Shown here: piece after piece, positions 36,242 to 48,520 of the stretch
Position numbering within the stretch: the first letter of the stretch is position 1
Layout of the letters: each line of letters opens with the position of its first letter
Made by a program: the position numbers and the translations under genes
Source: Halichoerus grypus
Lineage: Eukaryota > Chordata > Mammalia > Carnivora > Phocidae
Length of the DNA stretch: 64,000 nt
Assembly (NCBI RefSeq): GCF_964656455.1
Contig: NC_135720.1
Coordinates: 56,942,598 to 57,006,597, forward strand
Direction: 5' to 3'
The notes under the pieces: model-generated
Databases searched by the model: none
What the model was told of the DNA's origin: nothing
What the model saw: only the letters and a program-made list of their open reading frames with translations

Positions 36242-36430
36242 TTTTTTTAAAGATTTTATTTATTTGAGAGAGAGAGCATAGGTGCATGTGCCACAAGTGG
36301 GGGAGGGGCAGAGGGAGAAGCACACTCCCCACTGAATAGGGAGCCCAACATAGGGCTCATCCCAGGACCCTAAGATCACAACCTGAGCCAAAGGAATATG
36401 CCCAACCAACTGAGCCACCCAGGTGCCCCC
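36242..36430 (-). mobile_element. CAN-SINE, minus orientation
   Basis: A reversed element with tail 'ttttttaaagattttattta' and head end 'actgagccacccaggtgccc'. No clear target duplication remains. Confidence 0.92.
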
Positions 36431-36680
36431 CAGCTTAACTTTAACTTTTCCTCCCTAATGGAACAGAATTGTCCTATTTAGACTTGGTCTCTTGGAGCCT
36501 TCACAAAAACATACAATCTAGAGATTGCCAAATTCTGTCTTCTCTGGTTGCCAATCCTTTCCCTATGTGGACCCTTTCCTAACAACAGGTAGACTCTTGT
36601 CACTTACTATCAGCTAGAGAAAACTATGAGCACTTAACATTACCTGAACTAAATACATGTTAATAGTTACAGGATATTCT

Positions 36681-36890
36681 TTTTTAAAAAAGTTTATTTA
36701 TTTGAGAGAGATAGAGAGACAGAGAGCATGAGCGGGGAGAGTAGTGGAGGGAGGGGGGAGAGAAAATCTCCAGCAGACTCCCCACTGAGCTCGAAGCCCA
36801 GTGCTGGGTTAGATCCCATGACCCTGAGATCATGAACTGAGCTGAAATCAAGAGTCTGAGGCTTAACCAACTGAACAACCCAGGCGCCCC
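36681..36890 (-). mobile_element. CAN-SINE ('gaaatcaagagt' subfamily), minus orientation
   Basis: A reversed element with head 'gagctgaaatcaagagtctg'. Flanks aggatattct and aggtattctt are an imperfect duplication. The minus open frame at 36684-36962 reads through it. Confidence 0.92.
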
Positions 36891-36952
36891 TACATAGAAG
36901 GTATTCTTAAAATAGCTCTTATTTCTGAACAAATATATCCATACATAATTTC

Positions 36953-37930
36953 TTTCATTCATTCATTCATTCATTCATGAATTGATCACTGAATGTCAAT
37001 GTTCTTGGTGTTGGAGACACAGCTATAAATAAAACAGAAAAGTCTTAATTCCCATGGATCTTATTCTTTTTTTTTTAAGACTTTATTTATTTATTTTGAC
37101 AGAGAGAGAGCACAAGTAAGCAGAGCTGCAGGCAGAGAGAGGGAGAAGCAGACTCTCCACTGAGCAGGGAGCCTGACGCAGAGCTTGATCACAGGACACC
37201 AAGATCATGACCTGAGCCGAAGGCAGATGCTTAACTGACTGAGCCACCGAGGCACCCCACCCATGGATCTTATTCTTAACGGTTGAAGAAAGATGATAGA
37301 AAAATAATAAACAAATACATATATAACATTTTAGGTTGTGATAATTGTTATGAAGTAAAATAAAGCAGAGAAATACTTTGGAAAATGAAAGGAAAGCAAA
37401 GATTTGAGTAAAGCTAGGGAGTGTGCTCTGTGGATGCCTACAGGGAAGCTTTCCATAAAGAAGAGATACATGACCCACAAGGAGGGCCTGACAAGGAGTA
37501 AATTTTACAGGTTTAAGAGGCAAAAAGAAGGCCAGTGTGGCTGGAACAGAGTGAGCTAAAAGGGCCAGTGGTTAGAAATAGTGCCAGTGAAGGAGCAAGG
37601 GTGCAGCTCCTTCAGGACTTCTGAATTTTATTTTGAGAGATGAGAAGCTATTAGATAATTTTAAGCAAAGGAATAAGATTTTTGATATACAATTTAAAAG
37701 AATCACATTGGCTGCTCTGTGGAGAACAGACTATAGGAGGGCAAGATGGGAAATGAGAAACCAAGTGAAAGCCTCATTAAGCAATCCAGATGAGAGATAA
37801 TGGTGGCTTTAACGAGCATAGCAGAGGTGGAAATGGTGAGAAGCAGTCATATTTGTAATAAATTTTGGAGAGAGAGCCTGACAGAATATACAATTAGATA
37901 GACAAGTTTTTTGATAGAGCAATTGGAAAA
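36953..37930 (-). mobile_element. L2 LINE 3' part, minus orientation, split by a SINE
   Basis: It starts with a (TTCA)n tail (36953-36978), then 'ttggagacacagctataaat', and after the SINE 'aaggccagtgtggctggaac', 'aagaatcacattggctgctc', 'gagagataatggtggcttta' and 'ggtgagaagcagtcatattt'. This is the reversed L2 3' third. A SINE interrupts it at 37069-37259. Confidence 0.85.
37069..37259 (-). mobile_element. CAN-SINE inserted in L2, minus orientation
   Basis: The perfect 18-bp target-site duplication cccatggatcttattctt is at 37051-37068 and 37260-37277, among the longest in the window. The 146-codon minus frame at 37083-37523 is SINE plus L2 and is not a gene. Confidence 0.96.
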
Positions 37931-38595
37931 ATGCAGTTAAATTCATTAAAGTCATTCTTTCCTAGTAGCATCTGAGATAAATAAAAGGGAATTCATACTA
38001 TTTCATCTTATTTTGGTGTGCCTATAATGTATGTCTATAGTTTTGATTTTACAACACTTATTCAGTAAAGAGGCAAATAGAAAATAAAAATGTGTAAATG
38101 CCTAAAATGACCTAAAATATGGAACAGGTCAAGTGGAACTATAGTAAATAAGACAGGTCTTCCAAATGAGTTACGGAAGTGTTCTGGTTTTCACATTGGT
38201 TGTCTGAAATCAAAAGCAGTGGCTTAGACAGTTGGCCTAAGCAGGACCAAATGGAAATGCACATAACAGTGACATAATTCTATCACAACATAAACAACTT
38301 TGGGAAGTGATTCAAAATGGAGCATATCTCCCATAGTCATATGACTTTTCTAAGTGAATTCTGAAAACTGATATCATTACTTTATATTGAATATCCAGGA
38401 AACTATATCTCTTTTGTTCTTTCCTTTTTGCCTGGAATTGTTAAGATGATAATACTTTCCTCCTACATATTTTCTTATCATAAATTAAGTTCATTCAACA
38501 TTTCTATATACCATACCAGTGATTATGTGATTATTGTGATTAACAGCCTACAAAGTCTTAAGAGTTTGGTGTTCTCATAATTCCTTATAATCTTT
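37931..38595. other. Unclassified sequence
   Basis: No gene or repeat recognised. Confidence 0.4.
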
Positions 38596-38608
38596 CAGTC
38601 ATATCTTT

Positions 38609-38815
38609 ATTTTTTTAAAGATTTATTATTTATTTTAGAGGGAGAGAGAGAGAAGAGGGGGAGGGGCAGAAGGAGAAGTAAAGGGAGAGAATCTCAAACA
38701 GACTGCCTACTGAGCATGGAGCCGTGTGCGGGGCTGACCCCATGACCCTGAGATCATGACCTGAGCTGAAATCAAGAGTTGAACACTCAACCGACTGAGC
38801 TACCCAGGCGTCCCT
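38609..38815 (-). mobile_element. CAN-SINE ('gaaatcaagagt' subfamily), minus orientation
   Basis: A reversed element. Duplications cagtcatatcttt (38596-38608) and cagacatatcttt (38816-38828) differ at one base. Confidence 0.93.
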
Positions 38816-39109
38816 CAGACATATCTTTGTGAGATTTTTTTTTCCTTAGAGAGCCATAGTATTCTAAGTTTATTTCTAGTATGACAATATATGTACAGGT
38901 TGTCAATCATCTTGTATTTTTATTCCACTGTAATTTCTAATTTTATCTGTCTCTGTCAATAGACTATGAGCATCATGAGATCAGGGAACTTTTCTCATTC
39001 AAACTGATCCCTAACACACAGCAGAGTAACTTAATAAATATTTACAAATGAAATCAATAAGTGAATTAAAATATGATCTATGTCTTATAAATAAAATTAT
39101 CTATGAAAA

Positions 39110-39305
39110 TGTTTTGAATTAAAAAGAAGTGAACTTTGAAGTAAATGTCTTGCAAGATTGATATCTATGAAGACAAAACATAGTCAATTTCATATAAATG
39201 GAATCTCCCTGGCTTCTTTTGTTTAGCACAATGAGATTCATCCATGCTGTTGCATATAGAGGAAGATATCCTTTATTAATGAGAAGTATTCTACTTAATG
39301 GTAAG
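39110..39305 (-). mobile_element. Possible ancient L1 3' fragment, minus orientation
   Basis: 'tatataaatggaatctccct'-like text with 'ggcttcttttgtttagcaca' and 'gattcatccatgctgttgca' resembles the reversed 3' end of old L1. Very diverged. Confidence 0.5.
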
Positions 39306-39787
39306 AAACTGAACACTTTAACCCTAATATTGAAGTCACTATCAATTTTCAATGTGTCATACTCTTTGAGGGGTTTGGGAAGACGAGAAACAAGTACGTT
39401 GTCTCCCAACATTTTTCTAAGAATCAGTTTTAATTCCCACATTATTTTCATTCATCTGTGCCCGGAGTACAGTGCCTGGAGTAGAACACAGAACAAAACA
39501 AGTGTTAAGTAACATTAAATTAACTGAAATTCTCTCTCTTACGGTACTATAAGCTTGATTGTATAATCAAACCTTGAAATATCAAGGCATCTTTTTTTTC
39601 ATTCTTTAATTTTATAAGTTGAATTCTGCCCCTTTAGAAAATAATATTATTTATTCTTCTCACAGCATGACTAGAACTACACTACACGATTTTTTACCAC
39701 CTTTAGACTCTCAAATTTTACAAACTTTATTTAGAGTAAGTTCTTAACTACTTCCTAATATTTATGATTTCCTCAACTTTCATTTTT
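39306..39787. other. Unclassified sequence
   Basis: No gene recognised. Open frames on both strands over 39119-39512 overlap and show no domain. Confidence 0.35.
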
Positions 39788-40015
39788 GAAGCCTTGGCAT
39801 GATGTAGGGGAAATAATATAGACTTACGAGCCAAGTTAATTTAGTTGCTTTTTTTTTCTTTCTTTGTTTTGTAATTTGTTATTTGTGTAAGCATAGAAAG
39901 TTACTCAACCACTCCACTCATCAGTTTTGTCTTTTGTGATACAACTATAATGATGCATAGAATTGTTGTGAGAAATATTCATGTAAGTATCCATAAATAT
40001 TAGTACTCTCTTAAT
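39788..40015 (-). mobile_element. MIR SINE, minus orientation
   Basis: 'gcatgatgtaggggaaataa', 'gaaagttactcaaccactcc', 'atcagttttgtcttttgtga' and 'gaattgttgtgagaaatatt' follow the reversed MIR order. Confidence 0.65.
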
Positions 40016-41160
40016 AATGACTGAGTTACCTATTTTGACAGATAATGGTTACTTTATTTCTAACCCCTGTCCAGATCGGTTGATTATCAGTTGCTATTTT
40101 TTTATCAAGTATTTTATTAATGTGATTATATTTACTCTTCCCATCCTGCTCTGCTCAAGTTCTTAGCATTGAACACTCAGATATTACAGATTAAATAGGT
40201 AGTAAATTTAGAATACCTGAGAATGTTTACTGTATCTACAATGGTGATAATGTTAATATTGTGTAGGCTAAAAACTAAATAAAATTTAAAGACCCATGAC
40301 CATGGATTACCATTAAGAACAAATACCATTTACCAGGAATTACAAGAAAGTTTTCATTTCATGCATTAGCTTCCAGTCATTGTATATGGTTCTTTAGTAT
40401 ATGTTTCTGAAAAGGAAGCTGAGGATGCGTCTACAGAATAGAGTAAGGACAGACATGATACAAAATTATGCTTTACTATATTTTGTGGTAAATTCTAGTA
40501 AATGCTGCAGCATTTATATTAAGGGCAATTTGATTCATTTGAATGATAATAAACAATGTATTCTTTTATACACCTTTGTGCCATTTGCATTGTAGGTTCA
40601 ACAAGCAGGTAGTTAAACATATCTGTTGTTTTAAGTTAAATGAATTGGACCATAAAATTATATTTTGTTTTGGGTCACTCAAAGCAAAATTCCACTTATT
40701 TGGGTAAGATTAAAAATTTTAAACCAACATACATCATAAATATAAACTACAGATTGAGATTTACCTTAGAGCTAAAAATAATTTTTTTACCTGTTTCTAC
40801 TTAAATCCAGCAATACTTCCCCAAAAGAAACTGCATATTTTCTCTTTGAAAAATAAAATGTTGGCAATAAGTATCAGGGAGATTTACAGCTCAGTATCAA
40901 ACAGGCTGCGGCAGTGTATATGGGGGACAGAGAGGATCAATTGTACATAAGCCAAAAGAATAAGGCAAGAATTAGAGAAAACATTTTTTAAAGCATTCCT
41001 ACACCTTACACAGTATACCAGTATGCCATCATTATATTTTATATATTGTATGCCAGTGAAAAACAGCTTGTCCATCAACAGACAATATGATGTTTGGAAT
41101 AATTGAAAAGAAATTCACAAAAAAGTGTCACTAACTTGGAAGCATGTAAACCTCACTTTT
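40016..41160. other. Unclassified AT-rich sequence
   Basis: No gene or repeat recognised. Confidence 0.4.
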
Positions 41161-41176
41161 TAAATTCTGCCTTTTT

Positions 41177-41382
41177 GGGGCGCCTGGGTGGCTCAGATGG
41201 TTAAGCGTCTGCCTTCAGCTCAGGTCATGATCCCAGGGTCCTGGGATCGAGCCCCACATCGGGCTCCTGGCTTAGCAGGGAGTCTGCTTCTCCCTCTCCC
41301 TCTGCCTCTCCCACTGCTCATGCTCTCTCTCTCTGTATCTCTGTGTCTCAAATGAATAAATAAAATCTTTAAAAAAAAAAAA
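41177..41382 (+). mobile_element. CAN-SINE, plus orientation
   Basis: A full-length copy from ggggcgcctgggtggctcag to the AAATAAATAAAATCTTT-poly(A) tail. The perfect 15-bp target-site duplication taaattctgcctttt is at 41161-41175 and 41383-41397. Confidence 0.96.
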
Positions 41383-41397
41383 TAAATTCTGCCTTTT

Positions 41398-42229
41398 ATG
41401 TTAAAAACATATGTCTGTTTTGTAGAATAACTAAATAAAGCTGCACAGGTGATATATAAAATAAACAATTTCTGCCTGGTGTTCAAAGTGAACTATAGTC
41501 ATAGTTATGTAATTACAGCTCTGTTATTTTCTTTCCTATCAACCAGATTTGCAATTGAAATGAAAAAGTAAAACCAAAATATAACACTAGAGTAATGTAT
41601 GTAGAGAACTATGCACTTAGATATTCTTTGTGATAATTATTTCCTTTTAAAAGAACTATGATTTCACAGCTTTCTTATAATACTCAAATGCCAAGGTAGG
41701 ATTTCAATATGATGCTGAAATTTCAATATGATGATGTAATCATCATTTTTTTTTTTTTTCAAAGAAAGGCACTTACTATACTTAAACTCAATATATTGTT
41801 GCTGAAGGGGTCAGTGGAAGAACATAAACATATTCTACATTAGGAATTTCTCTGTTATCTCAACCACTCTGGCTGAACTCTACAATGTGAGTTGTGTTAT
41901 GTAGTTAAGCAGAGCTTGCAAGTTCAGTTTAAATGTCATTTATTTATGAGGCAACTCTATTACAGTTATCAAAACCCACAACGTCCCTGGAACAACTTTG
42001 CAGAACTCCAGATACACATGTAATGGATATAGTGAAGTTTATGGGTAGTAGGCATCTGCTTTTTTAGGTCTGAATAGCACTTGATGTTGCATAAGGAACT
42101 ACTTCAGCTCCTGCTGATCTAGGTCTCTCGTGAAGTGACAAGTCACTCACCATTTTAAGAAATTTACACCACTAAATAATATATGTCAGACAAGGACATG
42201 AATTTCAAATCAGTCTTAAATAGACTCCA
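41398..42229. other. Unclassified sequence
   Basis: No gene or known repeat. A small tandem duplication of 'atttcaatatgatg' lies near 41701-41735, followed by a poly(T) tract. Confidence 0.4.
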
Positions 42230-42784
42230 TTTTCTGAAGATGACAATATTAAGTTAAAAATCAATAATGAAAATTTATTTTAAAAACACAGTTTGGACAT
42301 TTAAAAGCAGTTTTAGATAACTGTAGGAAAACAGAATTGCATGTAACTGAATAATAAGCAATTAGAACATAGTATAACAAATAGGATGTGACTTAAGCAG
42401 ACTATTGGGGAAACTGTGTTGTTTCATGAAACATATTAGACAGTAATAAGACTGAAAAATAATAAGTTAAGCAAGTTAGTAGAAAAACATCCATGGAATA
42501 ATCTAAAGATAGACCCCAAAAGCCAATAATAAAGAGCAGAGAGCAATAAATTAGAAAACTAAGATATAATATATCAGTAATGTAAACATGGATGACTTAC
42601 AAGAATCAGTTAAAAATTGGCAAGACTGGTAAATTTTTGTTTAAAAATGGAGGGCACAGACAGATAATATTAGGAATTAAACTAATTTTCACAACTTACA
42701 GACCTTAAAAATAAGATACCATAAAATCTAAATATTAATAAGTTAGAAAATGAATAGATAAACTCTAGATGACTGTAATATGCC

Positions 42785-43135
42785 AAAATTTAAAGAGGCA
42801 ACCATGTGTACTGGGAGAGTTTCCCATGAGTCTCTTGTGTTTCAGCAAATCTTGCAAGCAAAGTTAGTATCTTTGTTCCAAACTACCTTTTCAAGGATGT
42901 TTGTATAGCAAATAGCCTTGGAAAAATAAAGATAGTGTTTCCCACCAGAGTATAAGGCAAGTTTACCTACAGCATTCAACAGAAATAGTATCTGCTCCTG
43001 AGTAAAGGGCAGGCATGCTTACCGAGGAGTATAAAATTTTGGGTTCCAAATATAAAGGCAAGTTTCCTCTTTTGTAATGTAACCCATTGCATGTGTAAGT
43101 ATCCACCTGGTTCCTCGGGACAAGAGGGAACTGAT
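42785..43135 (+). mobile_element. Possible LTR-like insertion inside old L1
   Basis: This block has no L1 similarity and a mixed composition, with 'tcttgtgtttcagcaaatct', a TATA-like 'gagtataaaattttgggttc' near 43026 and 'tttcctcttttgtaatgtaa'. The layout recalls an ERV1-type LTR. The family is not identified and no duplication is seen. Confidence 0.4.
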
Positions 43136-43530
43136 ACATATGAAATAAAAGTAACAGGAATTGAAAATAGAGGAATTCAGCTTTCATTGTTTGTAGATGG
43201 TATGATTGCCTATACAGAAAACCTCACAGGATATATAGACAAATGATTAAAGTCAGTAAGAGCACAGCAGATGTGTAAAACATAAGAATCATGTCAAAAA
43301 ATTAGTTTTGTATTTACATACTAGCAACAAAATCATCCATAGGTAGAGTGACCATGTGATTTATTTTTCAAACAGGGGCAATCTGAAGAGTGAAAATGAA
43401 AGTACTTAATAGTTAATAATAAACAACCTAGATGGACCTCAGCAAATCAAGAGAGATAGAACTTCTAACTATAAAAGGTTAAACATGGAAGCAGGGAAAG
43501 CAGATAGATTGGTATTAAAATAATATAGAT

Positions 43531-43615
43531 AGCTTGGACCAAGGTGGCGGAAATGCTGTTGGTGAGAAGTAGTAAGATACTGAATACACTCTGAAGATGG
43601 GGCAAGAGTGTTAGA
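43531..43615 (-). mobile_element. Short L2-like fragment, minus orientation
   Basis: 'gcttggaccaaggtggcgga' followed by 'ggtgagaagtagtaagatac' and 'ctctgaagatgg' matches the same part of L2 that is seen at about 37800-37880. Confidence 0.5.
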
Positions 43616-44300
43616 AACAGACATTCTCTTAAGAAAAAAAAAAAAGGAAGAAAAAAAAAATTAAAGTGAAAAGACACTCAAAGTGAGAAGTATCTGTAGC
43701 ACAGATAAAAGCAAAGGATTTTTATCCAAACGTATAAAAAGCCCTAAATAAATTTAAAGTGATAAAACACAACCAAGAAAAGAGAAATAGCAGATATTAT
43801 AAAAAAGAAAACATGAAAAAAAATCTAATCAGAACTTTTAAGATCTACTCTCTTAGCAACTTTTAAATACATTATTATTAACTATAATCACCATGTATAG
43901 ATTAATACTCAGCAATAAAAAGAAACAAGCTACTGATACATTCAACAATATGAATAAATCTAAAAATCATCATATTGAGTAAAATAAGCCAAACAAACAA
44001 CAGTACCTGTATATGATTCTATACATATCAAATTCTAGAAAGTGTAGATTAACCTGCAGTGATAAGTAATTCAGAGATTATCTGAGAAAAGTGCAGGGAC
44101 TGAAAAAAAGGTACAGGAAACTTTTGGAGGATGGTGGAAATGTTTACTATATTGATTGTGGTGATGGTGTCACATGTCTTATATTTATGTCAAAACTGGT
44201 GAAATACAAAAAAAAAAACTGGTGAAATCATGCAATTTAAACAAGTGTAGTTTATTATACTTCAATTAAATGTCAATAAAGTTATAATAAAATGAAACAA

Positions 44301-45987
44301 AAAAATAAGCATTTTTTAAGAGAAAAAGTGCTGAGAAAATAGATCTCTAGTAAACCTGAATTGAAAGAAATGTTATTGAAAGTTCTTCAGTAAAAGAGAA
44401 ATGATTCCAGATGGAAATTTGCATTTACAAAAGAAATGAGCAGCAGCAGAAGTGGTAAACACCTGAGTAAATTTAAAAAATTCTTTAAAAGATCTTGACT
44501 AAACTATTTAAAGTCAAAACTATACTAATGTATTGTCAGGTGTGTAACCGATATAGAAATAAAATGTACGTAGGTTGGGTATCAAATAATCAATTCCACT
44601 GAATACATTCAGAACTGTTCTGAAATGAGGCAAGTGAATTGGACCTCTGTATCTCAAATCAAGGAGTCACTTCCCCAGGAATTGCTGGAGGAGGGAGGGG
44701 GGTGCATAGCTGTGAACAGTCAGCTGGAGGAGTAAGTGCCTGTGTAGAGAGAAGGGGGAATCCAGGCAGTGCACCACAGCTCCACTATAATAATACTTGG
44801 TTATTGTTACTGGATTGCAGGCTCAGGGTTATTTCTTATATAACTTTGTTTCATTGTTTCTTTGTATATATCAAATTATACACGCTTCTTTGTATATATC
44901 AACTGTTTCCAAATTTAAAAAAACCACTATTTTAGCAATTCAAAACATCATGTGGATCAGAGAAAATCAGTGTTCACAAAAAGAAATCTGCACTAACCCT
45001 ATGGTGTGTACAGGGCACAAGCTATGACCTAAAATATAACCAGTTAGAAGACATTATGTACATAATTTATCATTGAAGACATATATTCTAAAAAATTATA
45101 TACATGAAATATGAAATAATAGGAGGATTTACACATTCATGTAGTAGAAAGTATGCAGTGCCACAATATATCTTACAAACACAATAATGGATCAGGATTT
45201 CTATTCATTACTGAATGTCATTTTTGTGTCACTTATAATTTTATAGGTAACTTTATAAAATCCTCATCTCCCTGGCTCATAGCAACTTTGAAACTCCCTT
45301 TGTTTTGCAGGCCTCCTCAGAGACTTAGAGGCAAGTGTAAATAACGTGTTTTACTGATTGATGTTTTGAAATCCTATGAAATTCAGAATAAGATTTGCTA
45401 AGAAAGATACTTGGTTTAATTAAGGAAAGGTACTGCATATGAAAGCACTGGGAATGAAATATTGGATGTCTGTGTATTCTTGATAAGCACTTTCTTCATC
45501 TGTCAAATGAAGGAGGGGGAATCATGCTTTATACTTTGCTAATGGATTTTCTCTCTGCTAACAAACTCAAAGCTTGAACTAAAGGAAAATTGCCACATAC
45601 TCTTATTTCCATGATATCCATATCTATTTCCCTGTTACTTTATTCTTAAATTGCAGATTTGAAATGTACTCACACTTATAATTTATGCTTTATGCTTGAG
45701 GTTATGTTGTGTGATTAAAGAACAAACTTAACTGAAAAACCATATATTTGTCATTCCCCTTTATAAAGCTACTATGAGATTTCAGGAAAATAAGTTTAAA
45801 AATGATAGTTTTAATATTTACTTAGTAGCTGTTTGAAGATCATACATATACCAAATAAAAAGCTAATAAATCATATTAGAGGGATATAATATCAAACACT
45901 AGATAGTTATATTTTATTTATTCTTTTAATTAATTTTAAAAAGGTATATTTAAAAGTCAGTAAGAACAAATTTTAAAAATAAATGGT
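44301..45987. other. Unclassified sequence with one short tandem duplication
   Basis: No gene recognised. 44640-44790 is locally G-rich, which opens a frame at 44639-44935 without domain content. The 17-mer ttctttgtatatatcaa occurs at 44858-44874 and 44886-44902, a 28-bp tandem step. Confidence 0.4.
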
Positions 45988-46275
45988 TTATCATATAATT
46001 TCACTCACATGTGGAATTTAAGAAACAAAACAAATGAACATAGAGGGAAAAAAAGAGAGGCAAACCAGAAAAGAGACTCTTAACTATAGAGAACAAACTG
46101 AGGGTTGCTAGAGGGGAGGTGGGTGGGAGGATGGGTTAAATGGGTGATGGGTATTAAGGAAGGCACTTGTGATGAGCATTGGGTATTGTATGTAAATGAT
46201 AAATCACTACATTCTACTCCTGAAACTAATATTACACAGTATGTTAACTAACTGGAATTTAAATAAACACTTGGG
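45988..46275 (+). mobile_element. Carnivore L1 3' end, plus orientation
   Basis: 'atttcactcacatgtggaat', 'gagactcttaactatagaga', 'gaacaaactgagggttgcta', 'gatgagcattgggtattgta' and a terminal 'ggaatttaaataaacac'. A 5'-truncated copy. Confidence 0.85.
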
Positions 46276-46298
46276 AGAAAAAGGTAGTTGGTTTATTT

Positions 46299-46515
46299 AT
46301 TTTTTTTAAAGGAAATCTTTTTTTAATTTTTTAAAGATTTTACTTATTTATTTGAGAAAGAGAGAGTACAAGCAGGGGGAGTTGCAGAGGGAGAGGGAGA
46401 AGCAGGTTTCCCACTGAGCTGGGAGTCTGGACTTGGGGCTAAATCCCAGGATCCTGGGATCATGACCTGAGCCAAAGGCTGATGCTTAACTGACAAAGCC
46501 ACCCAGCTGCCCCCA
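46299..46515 (-). mobile_element. CAN-SINE, minus orientation
   Basis: A reversed element just behind the L1 tail. The duplication tagttggttta is at 46285-46295 and 46518-46528. The T-rich tail region is longer than usual (to about 46338). Confidence 0.92.
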
Positions 46516-46818
46516 AATAGTTGGTTTATTAAATAAAAAGATATTCTATTTTCTTTCAGTAGACAAGTGATGTTTCTTTTTTATTTTCTTCTAGAAATAC
46601 GGTCTTTATATACATATATGAAGACATATTCTTTTCTCCCATTTTATACTTGGCAAGACAAGCAAATAACTCCCAAGACAATGATTGGGACTCTGATAGA
46701 TATGGAAAGTACATAGATATAGAAGAGGAAGTAACTAAACCTAAGAAAGAAAGAAGTGAAGGTGAGCTTCTTTGTGGCATGAGGCAATTGTTTTATTTTT
46801 ATTAAAAATAATATCAAA

Positions 46819-47940
46819 GTAATATAGATCTTGTGATCCAGAGAAACAGGTTCCTGCTACATACCTCCTCATCTCCAAGGCCATTCCCCTAAGGCAATAA
46901 CCTGCAATTATTAATATTTCCAGTTTGTATTTCTTTTAATATTTAAACTCTAAAACTATAAAATGTCAATGGATGGTATCTATTGACTCTAAAATATAAA
47001 AAATGAGAGTCTAGTACATTTAAACTATCTTGACCTCCTCCCTGTTTCCTTTTCACAAGCTTGATAGTTATATTATTGTTTGAGTTCTTGTCTTGCAGGG
47101 AAAATCTTGCAATTTTCCTTTTTTATTTCTGTATGCCTTTCAGACACTTATGTCTGTTTTAGTTTTTTTACCTTACTGCGTAATATATACATATATATGT
47201 GTATTTATATATGTACTTTACATAAAGTATATATACACTTTTATATTCTTTAAAAATTTAGTGAGAATATGGGACAGATTATTCCTTCCTTGTAAATTTA
47301 TAATAAATCTTTTTCAAAAGCAAATATCTCCAGAAGTACATAGAAAACCTCTTCCTCCAAACTCAGTTTTCGGAATCACCATAATATGTTTGTGTAACAT
47401 TTCTGAATGTTTGATATGTGTATAAACAAATAAATGGATGCATTATAATATAGTTTTGTATAGTTAGGCTTTTAATTTGTATCTGTTTTCCTGATATAAT
47501 CAAAGTAACAGTAAACAATATAGTGAAACTATATACATTTTGCAAATGTATTTTTAGGATAAACTTTTAGGAACAGAAATGATTAATCAAGCCATATGTG
47601 CATTTTTTTTATTTTTAAAGATATTTTCAAATGGCCCTCTAAAATGTGTGCATCAATTTATAAGATCATATCTTATATTCTCAAGTCTTATATGCAATTT
47701 ATTTACCTCTTTTCCATATGATAAGCAAAGCATTTCTTCATTTTTTTTTCATTTCCCATGTGTTTATTAGTAAGAGCAAATATCTTTTCATGTGCTGACT
47801 GGCATTCTTTTCCTATGAACTGTCCCCTCATATCACCTGTTTGTATCTGAATTGTTTATATCTATGACATATATTAGTATTTATTTTTATATTTGAGAAT
47901 TACCATTACTTTTGTTGTAAACAATTTCCTAGTTTGTCCC
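46819..47940 (-). mobile_element. Probable ancient L1-like relic, minus orientation
   Basis: 'aggataaacttttaggaaca', 'tcaaatggccctctaaaatg', 'ttttcatgtgctgactggca' and 'gaactgtcccctcatatcac' follow the reversed order of an old L1 3' part. The rest (46819-47520) is weaker. Open frames at 47093-47425 and 47579-47770 are not credible. Confidence 0.45.
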
Positions 47941-47974
47941 ATAGTATTTCTGCCATGCAGATCTTCAAAAATTT

Positions 47975-48170
47975 GAAGCAGTGGAGACAGACACATTCAT
48001 CTCCTCGAGCCTACAACCCACTTTTCACAAAAGTTTCTACCAAAGTTAGGGACTGGTGAATGCCTTGTCTAAAAGCAGGATAATCCGTGACTCTGAAGAG
48101 CCCTGCTTTGTTTTGTAAAAAGGACAGAGAAATAGTGTAGTTGGTGAGGGAGCACCAGGGGGACCGGTAG
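47975..48170 (+). repeat. Copy A of a near-identical 190-bp direct duplication
   Basis: A 196-bp segment repeated at 49768-49959 (192 bp) in the same orientation, 1793 bp downstream. By eye the copies differ by a 4-bp indel and three substitutions, all transitions, so about 98 percent identity. Neither copy has a poly(A) tail or matches SINE, L1 or LTR text that I know. No open frame spans it. Confidence 0.95.
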
Positions 48171-48308
48171 TTCATTTCAGTCTTTCTTCCTAAATATTGT
48201 TTTGAATCATTTAGAAATACTTTATAAATTATTTTACTTTAATCATCTGGGTTCTTTCATACTATTTCATTGTTTTCATTTATTTATTTTATTATTTTAA
48301 TTCCATCA

Positions 48309-48503
48309 TGAAAAAGAAGAACAAACTGATGGTTACCAGAGGGGAGGCAGGCGGGGCGATGGGGGGAGTAGGTGAAGGGGATTCTGGAGTGCACTTGTGA
48401 TGAGCACTGAGTAATGTATGTATAGAATTGTTGAATCACTATATTGTAGACCTGAAACTAATCTAACACTGTATGTTACCTATACTGGAATTAGAATAAA
48501 AAA
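48309..48503 (+). mobile_element. Carnivore L1 3' end, 5'-truncated
   Basis: 'aacaaactgatggttaccag', 'cacttgtgatgagcactgag', 'gaatcactatattgtagacc' and the 'ggaattagaataaaaaattt' tail. The target-site duplication is ttttaattccatca before (48295-48308) and ttttaattcatca after (48504-48516), one base different in length. Confidence 0.88.
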
Positions 48504-48520
48504 TTTTAATTCATCAGATT

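Larger units (their letters stand above)
42230..44300 (+). mobile_element. Old L1 ORF2 and 3' end, fragmentary
   Basis: ORF2-like text: 'gcagagagcaataaattaga' near 42536, 'gctttcattgtttgtagatg' near 43179 (the region around the polymerase motif), 'ccaaacgtataaaaagccct' near 43726. The 3' end follows: 'tcagcaataaaaagaaacaa', 'cttttggaggatggtggaaa', 'attatacttcaattaaatgt'. It is interrupted by an LTR-like block (about 42785-43135) and an L2 piece (43531-43615). No usable frame. Confidence 0.65.

Noticed and set aside
37083..37523. 146-codon open frame on the minus strand, the longest in the window
   Set aside because: It is a read-through of a reversed CAN-SINE and the flanking L2. There is no domain, and the SINE has its own target duplication.
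41742..41760. Poly(T) tract as a possible SINE or retrocopy tail
   Set aside because: No element body follows it and no flanking duplication is visible.
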